Shown piece by piece: positions 1-12,601 of a DNA stretch of 64,000 nucleotides. Position 1 is the first letter of the stretch; each line of letters begins with the position of its first letter. This DNA comes from Mansonella perstans (Eukaryota > Nematoda > Chromadorea > Rhabditida > Onchocercidae): assembly GCA_037074765.1 (NCBI GenBank), contig JBAMDO010000181.1, forward strand, positions 124,001 to 188,000, read 5' to 3'. The notes beneath the pieces were generated by a model that was given only the letters and a program-made list of their open reading frames with translations, did not search any database and had not been told where the DNA came from. The position numbers and the translations under genes were made by a program.

Positions 1-203
1 TTGTAACGGATATCACGAAGCGATAGCGTTGCTTAGATAGGTCAAAGAAATAAATGGAGGAAGGCGGGCAGTAGTAGTAAAACGCTCCGTAACTGTTAAC
101 GATTACAAGGTCGCTTTCCGGTTTCCGCCCATCAGCTCTTTATTAATGATTCGAAAATTCAGAAACATGCGCATCAAGGCATAACAATTTTAAGAGCAAC
201 GCA

Positions 204-3200
204 ATGCTTCATTTTCTATCTATTCTCCTTCTGGCTTCATTGGCTCCATTTGGTGTTTCTAATATTATTGAAAAAGTTAGTCTGTCTCCTATCCTTAATT
301 TATTTCACAATTCTGGCAGGAGTGATCAATGGCTAAATAGCCCTACGCAACTCAAAATCAGGCATGATGCCTTTTGACCAATTTGTAGTGGCAGTACATA
401 ACTGCAACAAAGGCAATTTCTGCGCATTAGCTTAATTAGGAGAAGGTAATTAGCAGTTCCAATTCCAAAACCAAAGTAGGGTAAAATAAAGTTAAGAAAA
501 AAGTACCACGTTCCAGTTATTAATCGAACATCACTTAAATTATTTGTTCCCTGTGTTGATTATCAAGTCATTCCTCAAGTGAATGGATCGTTTTCTTGAT
601 GGACTTTTTAATGCAATGAAGAAAGCAAAACTGTGAACAAAACTTATACATCATCGTCCAGCAATATTTCTTTAAACATTTGTCAGTAAAATAATTAATT
701 TTTCTTTTTAAAAAAAGTGGAACTCTCAAAACGTAAGGTATTGCAGGTAAGTGGATTGCAGGAGAATTACAGGAATATTGAAATAATCGTGCAAAAATAC
801 AGAGCACTCACAGCATCGGAAATAGATGGCATCAAAAATGAACGATATGATTTCCGGTGAAAAGCACTTTCTTGTTTTATCCTGCCTGTATACCAATACC
901 AAATGCTTAAGTGTCTACGTAATTTAACGTGACTGAATTGGGAATTCTTTAAAATCGAAGGTGCAGAGGACATATTTATATATATATTTTTTTTTAAGAC
1001 TTCATTCCTTTAGACGTCTTTTGTGATACTGTCTTGGTCAGCTCCTTCTTCAGACCTACTTCATAAAATGATTACTTATTAGTAACTCACGGTTTTGTTT
1101 CGAAATAGTTGTCAGAATTTGACCTCAAATTCATTCAGGTAAAAAAAAAAACCTTGCAAACTTTAGTTATAATTCCCGCCCATTCCAGATTTTGCGCTTG
1201 CGAGAGTGAAACTGCGGAACCGGAAAAAAGTAGCGATTGTAGCTGTTCGATAGTTGTTAGCGGCCAAACAACGTATAACTCCATACCGCAAGCGCTGTAT
1301 TCTTCCAGTTGCGTTCGTAATCCTGACTACAGCAAATGTCTTACCGCCAAAATCACAGCGAATACAACTCAGGCATCCTTAGACCCTTCATTTTAATTGG
1401 CCTCTTTTTACGCCTACTTTTTTGAAAATCACAATTATTTCTTTGCAGAATCTACTTTATGTAGAAATTATGATTGGTTCTCAACATTTGACAGTTCCGC
1501 CGTACCAGTCAATTATGAATTCTAGATTCAAAAACACCGCTTTGTTGTTGTGTTCCAAAGATACCCATTGCCAGAATTGCATCCCCTGCAAAAGTGGATT
1601 CATTCAGTAAATATTATTCATAATTGCGCTTGACACTTGATCATACTTTCCCGAACATAATAAAAGTAACATCGAAATCAATTCTACTATTGTATAAGCT
1701 CAGTATCTTTGCTTCATTTAGGCTCAACTACATCAGTTTGTCTAGTATCCCATTTGTTGATTCAAAGCAACCATACTTGTCAGCTGCCGTGCGACCAGAC
1801 AAGATGGAACGATGGTTAGTCAAAACAGTGAGAGAATTATCATTCACAGAAACAAATAATGAGGATTTTGATAATGTAAGTTCCAAATTGAAAAGCTTTG
1901 AAATCAGATTTTTTTTTTAATGCGAATACTGCAAAGTTCTTAAATCACTCCCTAAAATTTTTCTAAAGGCCAAAGTAATTAATTATCTGGTCTAATTGTA
2001 AACCTTTTTGAGTCCTACTTAAGCAAAAATTAGGCGAGAGAGATAGCTATTCTCAGAAACTTAGTCGTATTAGTTATAAAAGATATCCTAGTTCCTTTTC
2101 TCTTTGACTTGATAAACTTGCAACTTTGTCATAGTGTCAGCTGTTTTCAATAGACGTCTTGATCCGTATTTATCATTTAATTCTTCTGTTCTTTCAACAA
2201 TTTGCAAAATCACAGAGAGTGATAACAAAGATAATAGCTCTGTAGAGTTTAAACAGGATTTATGTTTGGAGTATTCCTGTATTATTCTTAGAATTTCTTG
2301 AAAAATTTCATGCCCAACTGGAAAGTTCAATTGAAATGTTCTGATATTGTCATAAAAGTTAAGAAAATAAACTATGTGGGTAGATAAAAAAAAAATGGTT
2401 TTTTTGTAAAAAAAATCAAATCACTGCGTTGCCTGGAAAAACAAGAAAAGAAAAAGCTAGCAGAAAGGTGGTTCCGAGCAAGTTAAAAGACAGGAAATTA
2501 TAATTAATCCGTTCAGTTGTGTCATAACGAATTTTGATCACTGAATGACGGTAGACTGAAACTTTAGTCTAAAGAACCTGGAAAATTACATTACATCAAT
2601 CTACGGCATCATTTTTGACGACTAAATAAGTTCTACACTTTCACTTTAAATCCATTTTACGGCTATCTCAATGAAAGGTGATAGATTCTTCATATTGTTA
2701 CTGACGAAACTTTCATTTAGATTGCAAAGATCGAGGAACATTTATTACAAAGAGCCAAAACAGCCAAAAAGTCTCATTTGTTATCTTCCCAATTCAATAT
2801 TACTGTCTACAAGGATGCTGTAAGATTTTCTTCTTTCTAACGGCAATCACTAATAACAGTATCTTTCGCCTTCTTCTATAAATATCTCGGTTATACGTCG
2901 TTATTACGCCAAAAAAAAAAAAAAAAAAAATGAGCATATTTGCTTGTATTCACCTCTCTATGCGATGGTTATATCAATACTTATCTTTCAGCTTTCAAAT
3001 TTTATGATGCAAAAAGAATAGTGGGTAATTCATAATGTTATTTGGGTTTTACAAATATCAGCAAACTTTTGCGAGAAGTAATAGAAGTGTCGTAAAATGG
3101 TAGTAACGGTGATGCGTCATTTTTTAAAAAGAAGAAGGTTGAAAATCAAGCAGTTTGCAAAAGTACATTGGTTAGCCGTGCTGTATGTGTGTCCGTTTGT

Positions 3201-5460
3201 ACACTGGTAAGTCGGAAATGACGTGGTGTATGCGTCTGTTTTTTTTTAAATCGTATGTGTGTGTATATGTGTGTGCAAAGGTGGTACCCGTAACGGTAAT
3301 ACGATAACGAAATGAAAAAATGTGCTTACCAGGAAGTGCGTTAAATTTGCGTGTTCCGTTGTCATTGTCCCAATTTAAACAAAAGAATAATAACAAGAAA
3401 ATCGAACTTTTATTGTTGTATTACTCATTGCAAGTACAACTACTTTAATTGCTAGTTTTTAAAGTCTTCTTGCAACCATTACCACTTTCTACGATTTCTT
3501 GGACACAACCGGAAATAACATTGAAAGTGTTAAATGATTTCAATCACACAATTAGTCGATTTCGTAACAGTTGAACATTTTTGCTTGGGAATCAACCGTA
3601 ATGATATAAAAATCGAGAACACTGAAACAATAAATTATTGTATTTTCTTATTTACATAAATCCTAATTAATTATTGTGAAATCCCGATTGACACAACTGT
3701 TTGTTTCTTTATCTTGCAGCTCGTTAAACGGCACAATATTTACCGTAAGAAACATGGTGTTGGTTTGCTTGAAGCCAATAATGAACTCGAACGAAGAGCT
3801 GAAATATGGGCACAAAGTTTAGCCAGCAAAGCTGACTGTTTAAGACACGACCCATTAAAAAGGTTATTTGAACGCAGAATTTGTCCTTACCCTTCCTTAG
3901 ATAGAATAACCATGGATTTTTCACCTGATTATATCAACATAAGATAATGTTGTCAATTGATAGGTTTGGAGAAAATTTGTTCTATTACGCGACGAATTTA
4001 TTGCCAGACGAGGAAACAATGGCAGTGATGACTGCAGAAAGTTTTTATCTCGAAGCACATGGATATAATTATAAAACGTCAGTTATCACAACACTTCAAG
4101 AAAAAAGGAGCAAAACTTTTCAATCATTCAGTATAATTAATTGCAAGCTTTAATGTTTAGCATCAGCTTTTTCAAAAAGACCTCATAATACCTATTTTCA
4201 AGCATTTCATTTAATCTTATTCTTACATTATTAATTATTCGGACTTTGCTGATCTTGCTTAAATCTTTTAAAATATGCATGCTCTGTTAATTTAATTCTC
4301 TATTACTGCTTAGAATTCATCATGCACTAACATTTTTCATTCGATTCCTGCTGTCCATAAATGTATAATATTTCAAACATAGAGTGCCATGTAAACTCTC
4401 TGATACATATTAGAAAGATAGAGATAGCAATATAATGGGAACATGATTGTTACAATTGGCACAGAACATGATTTATCGCTGACAAAACCTTCAGCTCCTC
4501 CCTGTTCCCACTTTTGGAAATCAAAATTAATGTCAGTAGTTATATTTTTCAACAAGATCCCTGTTCAAAATTTGCACCGGATATTACAATTAACCTTGAA
4601 TACTACGAAGATATCAAACAACGAGTGTTGTGACGAACTTACCACATTTCATTTGACTGAATTTTTTTGTCTCGATTTCTATTTGCTAAACTCATTTTCG
4701 ATTAAAATTGGGAAATAACTCAATTTTACCATCTTTCCCTAATTTAGTTTTTGTTAACCTTATGCTCTTACCTATCTAAAGTTGGCTTGGAAAGAAAGGC
4801 GATTTTAAAACATTCATGCTGTGACGGCAGATTTGCACTTTCACTTCACAAATTACCATCTATAACTTATCCTGCCAACAGGTACCCATGGAATCATTGC
4901 TTGTAAACTGTAGATTAATTACTTAATATGTATTAATTAGGGGTCATGTTGAAGGAAAGCATACTAATTTCTTCACTCAATCTGCAGACAGCTCTATAAT
5001 TATGAATGGTCCAGAAATCAAGTTTACAAGCCTGTTGCATCTAGCCGTGCTTCAATACTGTTCAATCACTGCCAATCTTATGCCGCAATAAGGTCCCAGT
5101 ACAAGAGTTAATGGAGAAAAACATGAAATGATCTGAATATAAGCTTCGCTTTTACGGTTTTAGCTACGAGCAGTTTGTTTTTTTCCTACTTTGTTTTGCC
5201 AGAATTCTATAGCTGGCAATTACTTCAGGCATCATCACTTGGATTATTGCCGTACTGGACACTTTACTCAACTTATATGGAAGTCCACAACACAAATGGG
5301 TGTTGGCGTAGCAATACGACACTTCAATGGACGTCGCACTAACAGCTGTCAGCCAAATTTCCCATCTACATTGATTTATGTCGTCGTTAAGTATGACCCA
5401 CCCGGAAATGTACTTCAGAAGAAAATTTATGATGACAATGTTTTGCCACCCATATTGTAG
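204..5460 (+). CDS. Secreted SCP/TAPS (CAP superfamily) protein, multi-exon
   Basis: The last three exons (3720-3862, 3964-4081, 5203-5460) encode a CAP domain. Visible are the first-helix motif RHNIYRKKHGV, the R-FGENL block, and TGHFTQLIW followed by VKYDPPGN near the end. The His, Glu and His of these motifs match the CAP cavity residues. Upstream exons at 1449-1606, 1722-1875 and 2721-2819 join in phase and give about 135 residues of N-terminal extension with a CxxxxxCxxCxxC cluster and a lysine-rich stretch. An exon at 204-275 encodes a hydrophobic leader (MLHFLSILLLASLAP) with a gttagt donor in phase with 1449, so a secreted protein of about 333 aa is inferred. Weak points are the leader-to-1449 junction and the donor near 4081 (gttatc); the intron of about 1.1 kb after it could hide another exon. 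SCP proteins are abundant secreted products of parasitic nematodes; the role of this one is unknown. Confidence 0.8.
1189..1314 (+). other. Candidate extra cysteine-rich exon of the SCP gene
   Basis: After a ttccag acceptor, one frame is open for 68 codons and reads FCACESETAEPEKSSDCSCS and onward, with several Cys-Ser pairs. A gtaatc donor lies at 1315. Its composition resembles the Cys-rich segment at 1449-1606, so it may belong to the same transcript. Its phase does not fit either the leader exon (204-275) or the next exon with their best splice sites. It could be an alternative exon, could use the weaker acceptor inside 1449-1606 (after gacag at about 1491), or could be chance. Confidence 0.3.
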
Positions 5461-7015
5461 GACAGCGTAAATTTCCCGACATTTTTCGAGATTTTAAACG
5501 CAATTACTCTTCATAAGCAACAAATCTGGATAGCAAATCAAGTTTAACTAATATTTCGTATTTTGAAAAAGCACATCAAAAATATGTAACAAATCAAAAC
5601 GATGCACATCATATGCCTACCCTATTAGTCGTTTATTCGACAAAACAAATTTGCTTGTTATAATATAATCACTTTTGGTACTATAAGCTTGAAAGAGTAA
5701 GGCTAATTTTCCAACTAAATTACGGTTAAATCGTACCATCTTTGTTTTGACTCTCGTTATTTAGCGATTCTAAAATTTGAATTGTACAGAAGTTACTAGT
5801 GATCTCACCAATTTATCTAATAAAAACATTGCTAAAAAACTTGATGTTAACTCATTAAGTGTATTCGATGCATTTCAGGAAAAGCATTTGATAAAAAAAA
5901 TCAAAAGTACACTGAAAAAGAGCGATTCATTAAGATATAACACATCAAAAATATAAATGTCTCTTTTGCATAAAAACAAAAGTTCAATTCCATGTAAATA
6001 CAAACTATCGATAGCTTGCATAATTCATCGATCCATTATATTTAAGACAAACTTTATCACGTAATACTATGCAAACTTTTTTATTATTCTGTCCATGTAA
6101 ATTTCGGTTAAGTCATTGTGAATTTCGAAACAAAAAGAAAAAAAACTGAAGCTCCAGGATGACATCAGATAAAATACTTTAAGAATTGCACAATATTTTT
6201 ATTTTGATATCACAGATTGTTTTTTTTTCCTTTTTTTTTTTTTTTTTTTTGCGCAAAATGACATGTCATACCTTTGTAGCAATGATGCAAGATACCAATA
6301 TGACACATAAATACTAACTTCCTATCTGAACTTACTGATAGTCACGAAACTTCAATGCAAAAATTTATCCAATTCGGGAAACTTAACAGAAATAAGTAAA
6401 ATCACAAACGAATGACAAATAAAACATTTTGTCTTTTGGTTCAAATTTGATCAAAAAGGTAAGATTTCTTTTTAGTACGTAATTTGTAAATGACATTCAC
6501 TCAAACATCTTCCCCAAAGAATATTGCATATTAATTCCCCGCGAATTGCCAAATCCTCTCATTCATATTTTCAACATCTGCTCATCGATTTCATCGGGCT
6601 GGTATTCTACGGCCGGCAAGACTTTTCAGTGAAGTTTCTACAATGTATTTTAAAACAGATTTGAGCATTTGAAGGAAGAGGCCTGAATGAATTTGCTTAC
6701 CGTTGAATTAAATTAAATGACTTGATAGCAGACGGTAGGATGGAAACAGAAAAAGAATACTTAGTCGATAGAATTTAAGTAGCAAGAGAATTTAAGAACT
6801 TTTCTAGATTATATGATCATAGAAAAAGATAACAGAAGATAGGAATGGGTAGATGGGATAATGCGGATTGTTCTAATAATATGAACCAACATTAACAACA
6901 TGCACAGTGGTTACATTCAATTTTAGAGAATTTGTGAGATATGTATGAACTGTCGCCTGAATTCATATCAAATCATGCAGATTGTAAATTAAAGACAAGA
7001 AAATGATTATCGGGG
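5461..7015. other. Spacer between the SCP and GPR180-like genes
   Basis: AT-rich sequence with no exon-like open frame on either strand. It contains a long T tract at about 6220-6250. The 5' part presumably holds the 3' UTR of the SCP gene and the 3' part the promoter of the next gene; no specific element is recognised. Confidence 0.6.
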
Positions 7016-9833
7016 ATGAGTCAGTATCTGTCGATCTACAATCTCTCTCATATCATACTACTTGAATTAATTTATTGTACCATTCTACAAAGAAGTCAAG
7101 CTGTACGAATCATTGGCACTTGGAGTTCACTCAATGGTCGATTTTCAATCCTTGCCAAATTTGGCTTTCAACAATTAGATCCATTAAATGCGGAACATAG
7201 TCGTGGATTTGTTTATGGTAATGTATCATCAGAGATAGTTAACGGAGGTAATTGAAATTTTCTTTTTAGATTTTACTCCACTTTAGACGTCAAAATTTCA
7301 AGATATTTTTTTTGTTTCATTGTTTAACTTTTACTATTACAGTGCGAGGAGTATTGCTAATTTTACCGAGAACACTTATTAGTGGATTTCTTGATAAAGC
7401 AGCGCTTCAACAGTCATGTGAATTTTTGCTACAGGTATTGCAGAAATTTTTGAAGGATCTTTTTGGAGTTAAGCATGATACTTAAGCATTTATGTTTTTC
7501 ATACGTTTTGCTCTTTGCCATACACCCACAATTATAAAAGTGTGAAATTTTAAAAAACTTTGTTGATTTTTCGAAATATTACCTTCACAACTGCATTACT
7601 GTTCATGTGGATATGATTATAACTTTTTGGAACTGTGCATTTCATTAGTCAGTTGTACATTTTTGCTCAGAATTAGAATTTCGAAAAGTTTCAAGTGAAA
7701 AAAACGCCATCTTTTTTATTTCTTTCAGAATATCAGTTCATTTGTTTTTGAAACGAAATGTCTTCCGAAAGGTAAAGGCGACCTGATGAGATGGATTCCG
7801 TGCCCAACTGGAAAACTTTGCGTCGGGGAAGATGTGCCTGGGAAGGTTCCAATTTATTGTTTTACATTCCTATCTTTGTGAGCGTTTAACGCATTGGCAC
7901 TGTTTGTGCAAGACTTTGTTCTGCAAAAATCTTGTTTTTTTGAGAATATTTTACCGGAAGTGTATTAAAATTGGCATTATCATAATGGTTAAGGCGTGGC
8001 ATATCAGTTTCTTAGCTCAGTAACAGCAAATTTGATTAACAAAAGTTGAAGTCATTGACATTGTTCTCCAGGTAATAGATGGTTCACAAATGACTCTTAG
8101 AATTGAGGAACCATCAACTCCTCAGTATTGGTATGTGATAATTGCTGCCTGTTATTTGGATTCTTATTGTTTGTGGAAATCTTCAGTTAAGGAGGTTATT
8201 GTACATTATGATTTATGGCTTACAAATGGAAGCCCTTTTATGCGTTATTTGAATCCATTTGGCCATCAGTTCAGCTTCGATGAACAAGTATGCTTCAGTT
8301 TTCTTTCTCAAAATGAGTGAAATTGCGCCTCAGTTTGAAATTCGATGAATAATGCTGCATGATTTTTGCTTTCTTTTTTCTTAAAAACATTTTCCTATTT
8401 GTTTGCTATTGTTGTAAACATTTGCAGAATTCTACCGAGATATACATGCTTTTGTTTATACTTTATATAGTGGTTGGGTTTTGTCAGTGGCGTTCTGTAA
8501 CATTATGCAACTCTGCATCAATTCTTCCACGCCACCAGCTTCTTAATTGTGTTATTATATTGAAAGTGTGTGGTCTTGCTTTGCACTGCTTAAATGCAGT
8601 CACGTTCTCTTTTGATGGCCAGGCAAGCTTCAAGTTTTTGGAACATAAGAATTATTATTGTTCCCAGACAGCATTGCTAACTTTGAACAAGTAATGTTTT
8701 TATTTTCAGGGAATTTTGTTTGCTCGTCTTCTTGGTGAAATTGCTCGTTTGATGTCGACGTGCTTTCTTTGCTTACTGCTCATATTACTTAGCTATGGTT
8801 GGTCATTCGGCAGCAGCAGTGAAATTTTACAATATCCAAAAGTTGTTATTGTCTGGGGATTTCTTACATCTGCTCATTTCGTGCTGTTTTTCATCAATTT
8901 TGTATGTTTTTATTTTTTCCGTTTCTAAATCGTTTGGATGCTTTTTTTTCCAAATTAAAATCCTCAATAATTGGGACTTTTTCTCCTTTTTCTAGCATTC
9001 TCGATTTTTGCATATGTTATTTGTTGAAAAATATGCAGTTTTTTGTTGACAACGTACTGCAAGAAATCGATGTGTTTAAATCTTGGCCAGGCTATGCAAT
9101 GATTGTAATTCGTTTGCTACAGGCATTGTGGTTTTTAGTACAAATCCGCCGCTTGATAAATGAGTTAGTTCTTATTTAATGAGTTTTCTCTTTCTTTTAG
9201 CTTAACAGTAGCGGTTGCAATGGCTATGATAGTTTTAATCGTTCTAAATTGCAGAGAGAGTGATGAACAGAAGGCAGTATTTTTGGCTCATTTCGGTGCT
9301 GGTTTTCTTGTATGGTTTGTTTACATCTTAGGTCTTGGAATTATTGCTTCTTTTGTGTCTGCTCTCTGGAGATTCAGAACGATCCTTGGTAAGGTGTAAC
9401 TTCATCTCTCTCCTTTTACCTAACTTTCATTTTAATCTTATACAGTTGTCAGATGTTTTGTAAATTTGGTTACTGCATTGTTATCTTTATTGTCCCTTTT
9501 TCTAGTCATAACCACATCGGTAAATTTTGTGGCAATCACCTGCCTAGTTCATTTATTTTGGTGTACTAGTTCGAATCGGCATTATTTTTTGGCGGATGTC
9601 ACGTAAGTGATTTTGTTTTCTTCGCCATTTGTCATATTTGATATCGAAATTTGTCGGGTTTTAAAGGTAATATGAACTCGTATAATATGCTTTAGTTTTA
9701 CAATTTTAGATCACACAGACGGTTTGTTTTGACTAATGATAGTGAAGGCGAAGATTATGAGAATCTACTGATTAGTGACAATGCTGATGCTGATATGGAT
9801 AGTCTTGTTAGTGACGTACTGGAAGTTATCTGA
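7016..9833 (+). CDS. GPR180/TMEM145-type seven-transmembrane protein
   Basis: Ten exons: 7016-7247, 7343-7434, 7729-7845, 8072-8287, 8428-8622, 8710-8901, 9039-9163, 9201-9388, 9446-9602, 9710-9833. They join in phase to 545 aa. The N-terminal third starts with a hydrophobic leader and then a lumenal region with family hallmarks: GTWSSLNGRF, QYWYVIIAACYLD and NPFGHQFSFDEQ just before the first helix. About seven hydrophobic helices follow between residues 220 and 500, then HYFLADVTSHRRFVLTNDS, which is typical of the GpcrRhopsn4 family end, and an acidic tail. GPR180 and TMEM145 are integral membrane proteins of poorly known function. Intron 5 (8623-8709) needs a GC donor (CAG|gcaagc); no GT donor there keeps the frame. 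I cannot tell which of the two vertebrate paralogues is closer. Confidence 0.85.
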
Positions 9834-10248
9834 GTTCATTACTAGTGGTGGCGAATCATTGACGTAGAATTAATTGCCTTATTGCTCATTGCTTTATTTA
9901 TTTTTGACGCTGTTTGGAAGTTTGAGCATATATCTTGAGAATGCAGATTACTTTATTGACTTGGAACAAATACTGTTTTCGGTTTTGCCCGTATATATTT
10001 GCCTGTTTTCACTTTTTTTTTAAAGCAGCTTTCATTTCTGTTGGTACTTGTATTTTGATGTACTTGGGGAAGTTATGCTGGTGATACTTGGAGAAGTTAT
10101 GTGGTGATTTTTCTCACCAGAAGCAGTTTTCATTTCATTAGGTTGAGGATTAACGAGTGGAAGATGCTATGGCTTATTTAATTCTTTTCATATATTTCTT
10201 TTCCTAGCAGGAAAAAAATTATTTGGGAAATTTTGGGATTGTTTAGTG

Positions 10249-10366
10249 CAAAATATTTTTTCTAATTCATTGTTTGATTGTTCCACTTATTCCATGAATT
10301 TTTCCAAAGGATATAATTTTTCCAAATTATATTCCTTATGAACAATGAATCAGAAAATATTTTTTT
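10249..10366. repeat. Nested imperfect inverted repeat
   Basis: The left arm at about 10250-10273 (aaaatatttttt then ctaattcattg) is matched in reverse complement by 10341-10364 (caatgaatcagaaaatattt), with a two-base gap. A second inverted repeat sits inside it at about 10308-10337 (aaggatataat against attatattcctt). The DNA could fold into a long AT-rich hairpin. It may be a remnant of a small palindromic mobile element; no target-site duplication is obvious. Confidence 0.55.
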
Positions 10367-10400
10367 CATGAAAAATATATAAAAAGGATATTTTTTACAA

Positions 10401-10480
10401 AATAGTTTAATTGGAACTGGAAGTGTTCGGCTTTTAAGAAAATAGGTTAATTGAAACTGAAAATATTCAGCTTTCGACGT
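10401..10480. repeat. Two-copy 40-bp tandem duplication, diverged
   Basis: 10401-10440 and 10441-10480 align without gaps (both start aata.gttaattg.aactg and end with a ctttt/ctttc motif) with roughly ten mismatches. It directly follows the palindrome at 10249-10366. Confidence 0.6.
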
Positions 10481-12430
10481 TCAACCATAATTATGTTCGA
10501 AAATAGTGGTACCATCTGGCTACCATAACTAGGTTTGGCAAATTCGTAATTTGATCAGATTTATTTTTTAAAGCATTAAATGCTTTACATTTGTAATGCT
10601 AACTGAGATAAATGATATCATAGCAATCGATCGTTCTTCTAAAGACATCGTTTGTTGAAAACAACAGTTATTGCTTACGTGGACAAAATTCATCGCACTG
10701 AACTATAACTGCACAATGAAGTTTAGCCATTTTATTTCTAACAATTAAAATTATAAATGCAAAGCTAACAGGATTTGGTAAATATCCTGCAAAACTGCAT
10801 TTATTCGATTCAGATAAATTTTAGGATAACAACTACCCAATAGTAAAAATTGATTCAAAGAAAAGATATTACTTTCTGTGATTAACAGTTACTTGTATTA
10901 GTGAGCTTCACATCAGAAAGATGTGAAATTATGCTATAATCTAAAAAAAACGAACAATATATCTTTTAATGGATATAAGAAATAAATGATGATTCTCTAG
11001 GCAGACGATCTGAAAGAAAAGAATTCATTGAACATTCAAGTGATAAATGAAAAAATCGAGTAATACTTCAACGAAATCCAACTTATTGCTTTTAAATGTA
11101 TAATGATGAGTAACATTCATGAGCTTAAATGTTACATGCAACATTTAAAAGCGATAATTTGGATTTTGTATAGAGAAAGTCTACGGTGAATGTCTAATTA
11201 TTCGATAAAGAATTCATTGAAGCGCTGATATCAATATACATCAAGAGCACAGTCTACTCTCAAATTAATAATATTTCATGGTCGCAGTGAGTTAACAAAG
11301 TTATAAAATTAGCGCTTCGTTAAACTATTGCTGGATATTTGCCTAATGGAAGTCGGATATTTGCCTATTTCATTATGACTTTTAAAGCAAATGGCTTAGA
11401 CAAAAAAGTAAAGTCGAAGAATTTTAGAAATTAAATAAGAATTTAACTTAAAAAAACGAAAAAAACAACAACAATTTGGGAAGTTAGAAATACAATTTAG
11501 ACTACAAATCCTTTCATTCTCCGAATGTGCTTCACAAATGTGAACTGTCTCACTTCTTCATCTCATCGTTCAATTATCCACAATAGGTCTTAACATATTT
11601 TACTGGAGGTACTGATGAAAGATTGAGATTTGCCAATTATGCATTATCATTACATTTCTCATCTCTAATTTACCATCTCTTAAATTTTGTGTGTTGAAAT
11701 AAGAAAATACCCCATAAGCTTGTAGATCAGGCAGTAGATCGGAGAGTCGATGCAGTCTGCAATCATGAAAATCGTACTTCGGTGGTTTATATAATTATGA
11801 TTCTTTTTAAATTTTGTTGAATGAAGTTCCTTGCATCATAGATGCAAGTAAACACACTTGTATCTTCATGTCCGAGACTGATATATCATGTGAAGCAAAG
11901 GAAATACGTACTTTAATTTTTGCGCTTCTCTTGTCCGCTGTTTAGATTGTATAAGTTGAAAGTGACAAAAGATGCAAACAACACTTTTAAATAATAGAAA
12001 ATTGTCTATTTATTCTTATTTGTTTTGCAAAGAGAACACGCTGTTCCAATCCATAATAATAGACGCATTTTCGGTGTAAGATATACATAAAACATTACCA
12101 GGCCTATAACTTCAATAGAACACCATAACTGTTATGCCTAAGCACAAGATGCAATCCAGTACTACACGTTAAACTACATGACATCATATCACGTCGTTTA
12201 CGGATGCAATCAAGTGTACACAGATGCAACTGCACAGCTCATATGCGGAAATAAGTAGACGAAACGGGAGAACCGCGGATCGATTCAACTCAACTCACTG
12301 CATGGATATATGCTCATGTAAAAATCATGTTAAAAAAGAAATGGCTCTTCAATTTCATTACCATTTAATTCTTTGTTAAAAATCAACTTATCACATTGAA
12401 AAAAAAAAAAAAAAAAAATCAACTTATCAC

Positions 12431-12601
12431 ACAACTTACCACATTGCTTTTGAGTCATAATTTAAATATGGAAATGAGAAAATAGTGGCTATTAAATGAA
12501 TGAATCTATTGATTTCTAACTTGATTATAAAAGAGGGAAAAGTAAAAATTGGATCAATTCAATGTGTGTACAACTTACCACATTGCTTTTGAGTCATAAT
12601 T
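12431..12601. repeat. 32-bp identical direct repeat, 139 bp apart
   Basis: The segment beginning acaacttaccacattgcttt and ending gagtcataatt occurs at 12431-12462 and again at 12570-12601 without mismatch. A shorter related motif (aatcaacttatcacattg) lies just before the A tract at 12400-12418. This looks like a small local duplication. Confidence 0.7.
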
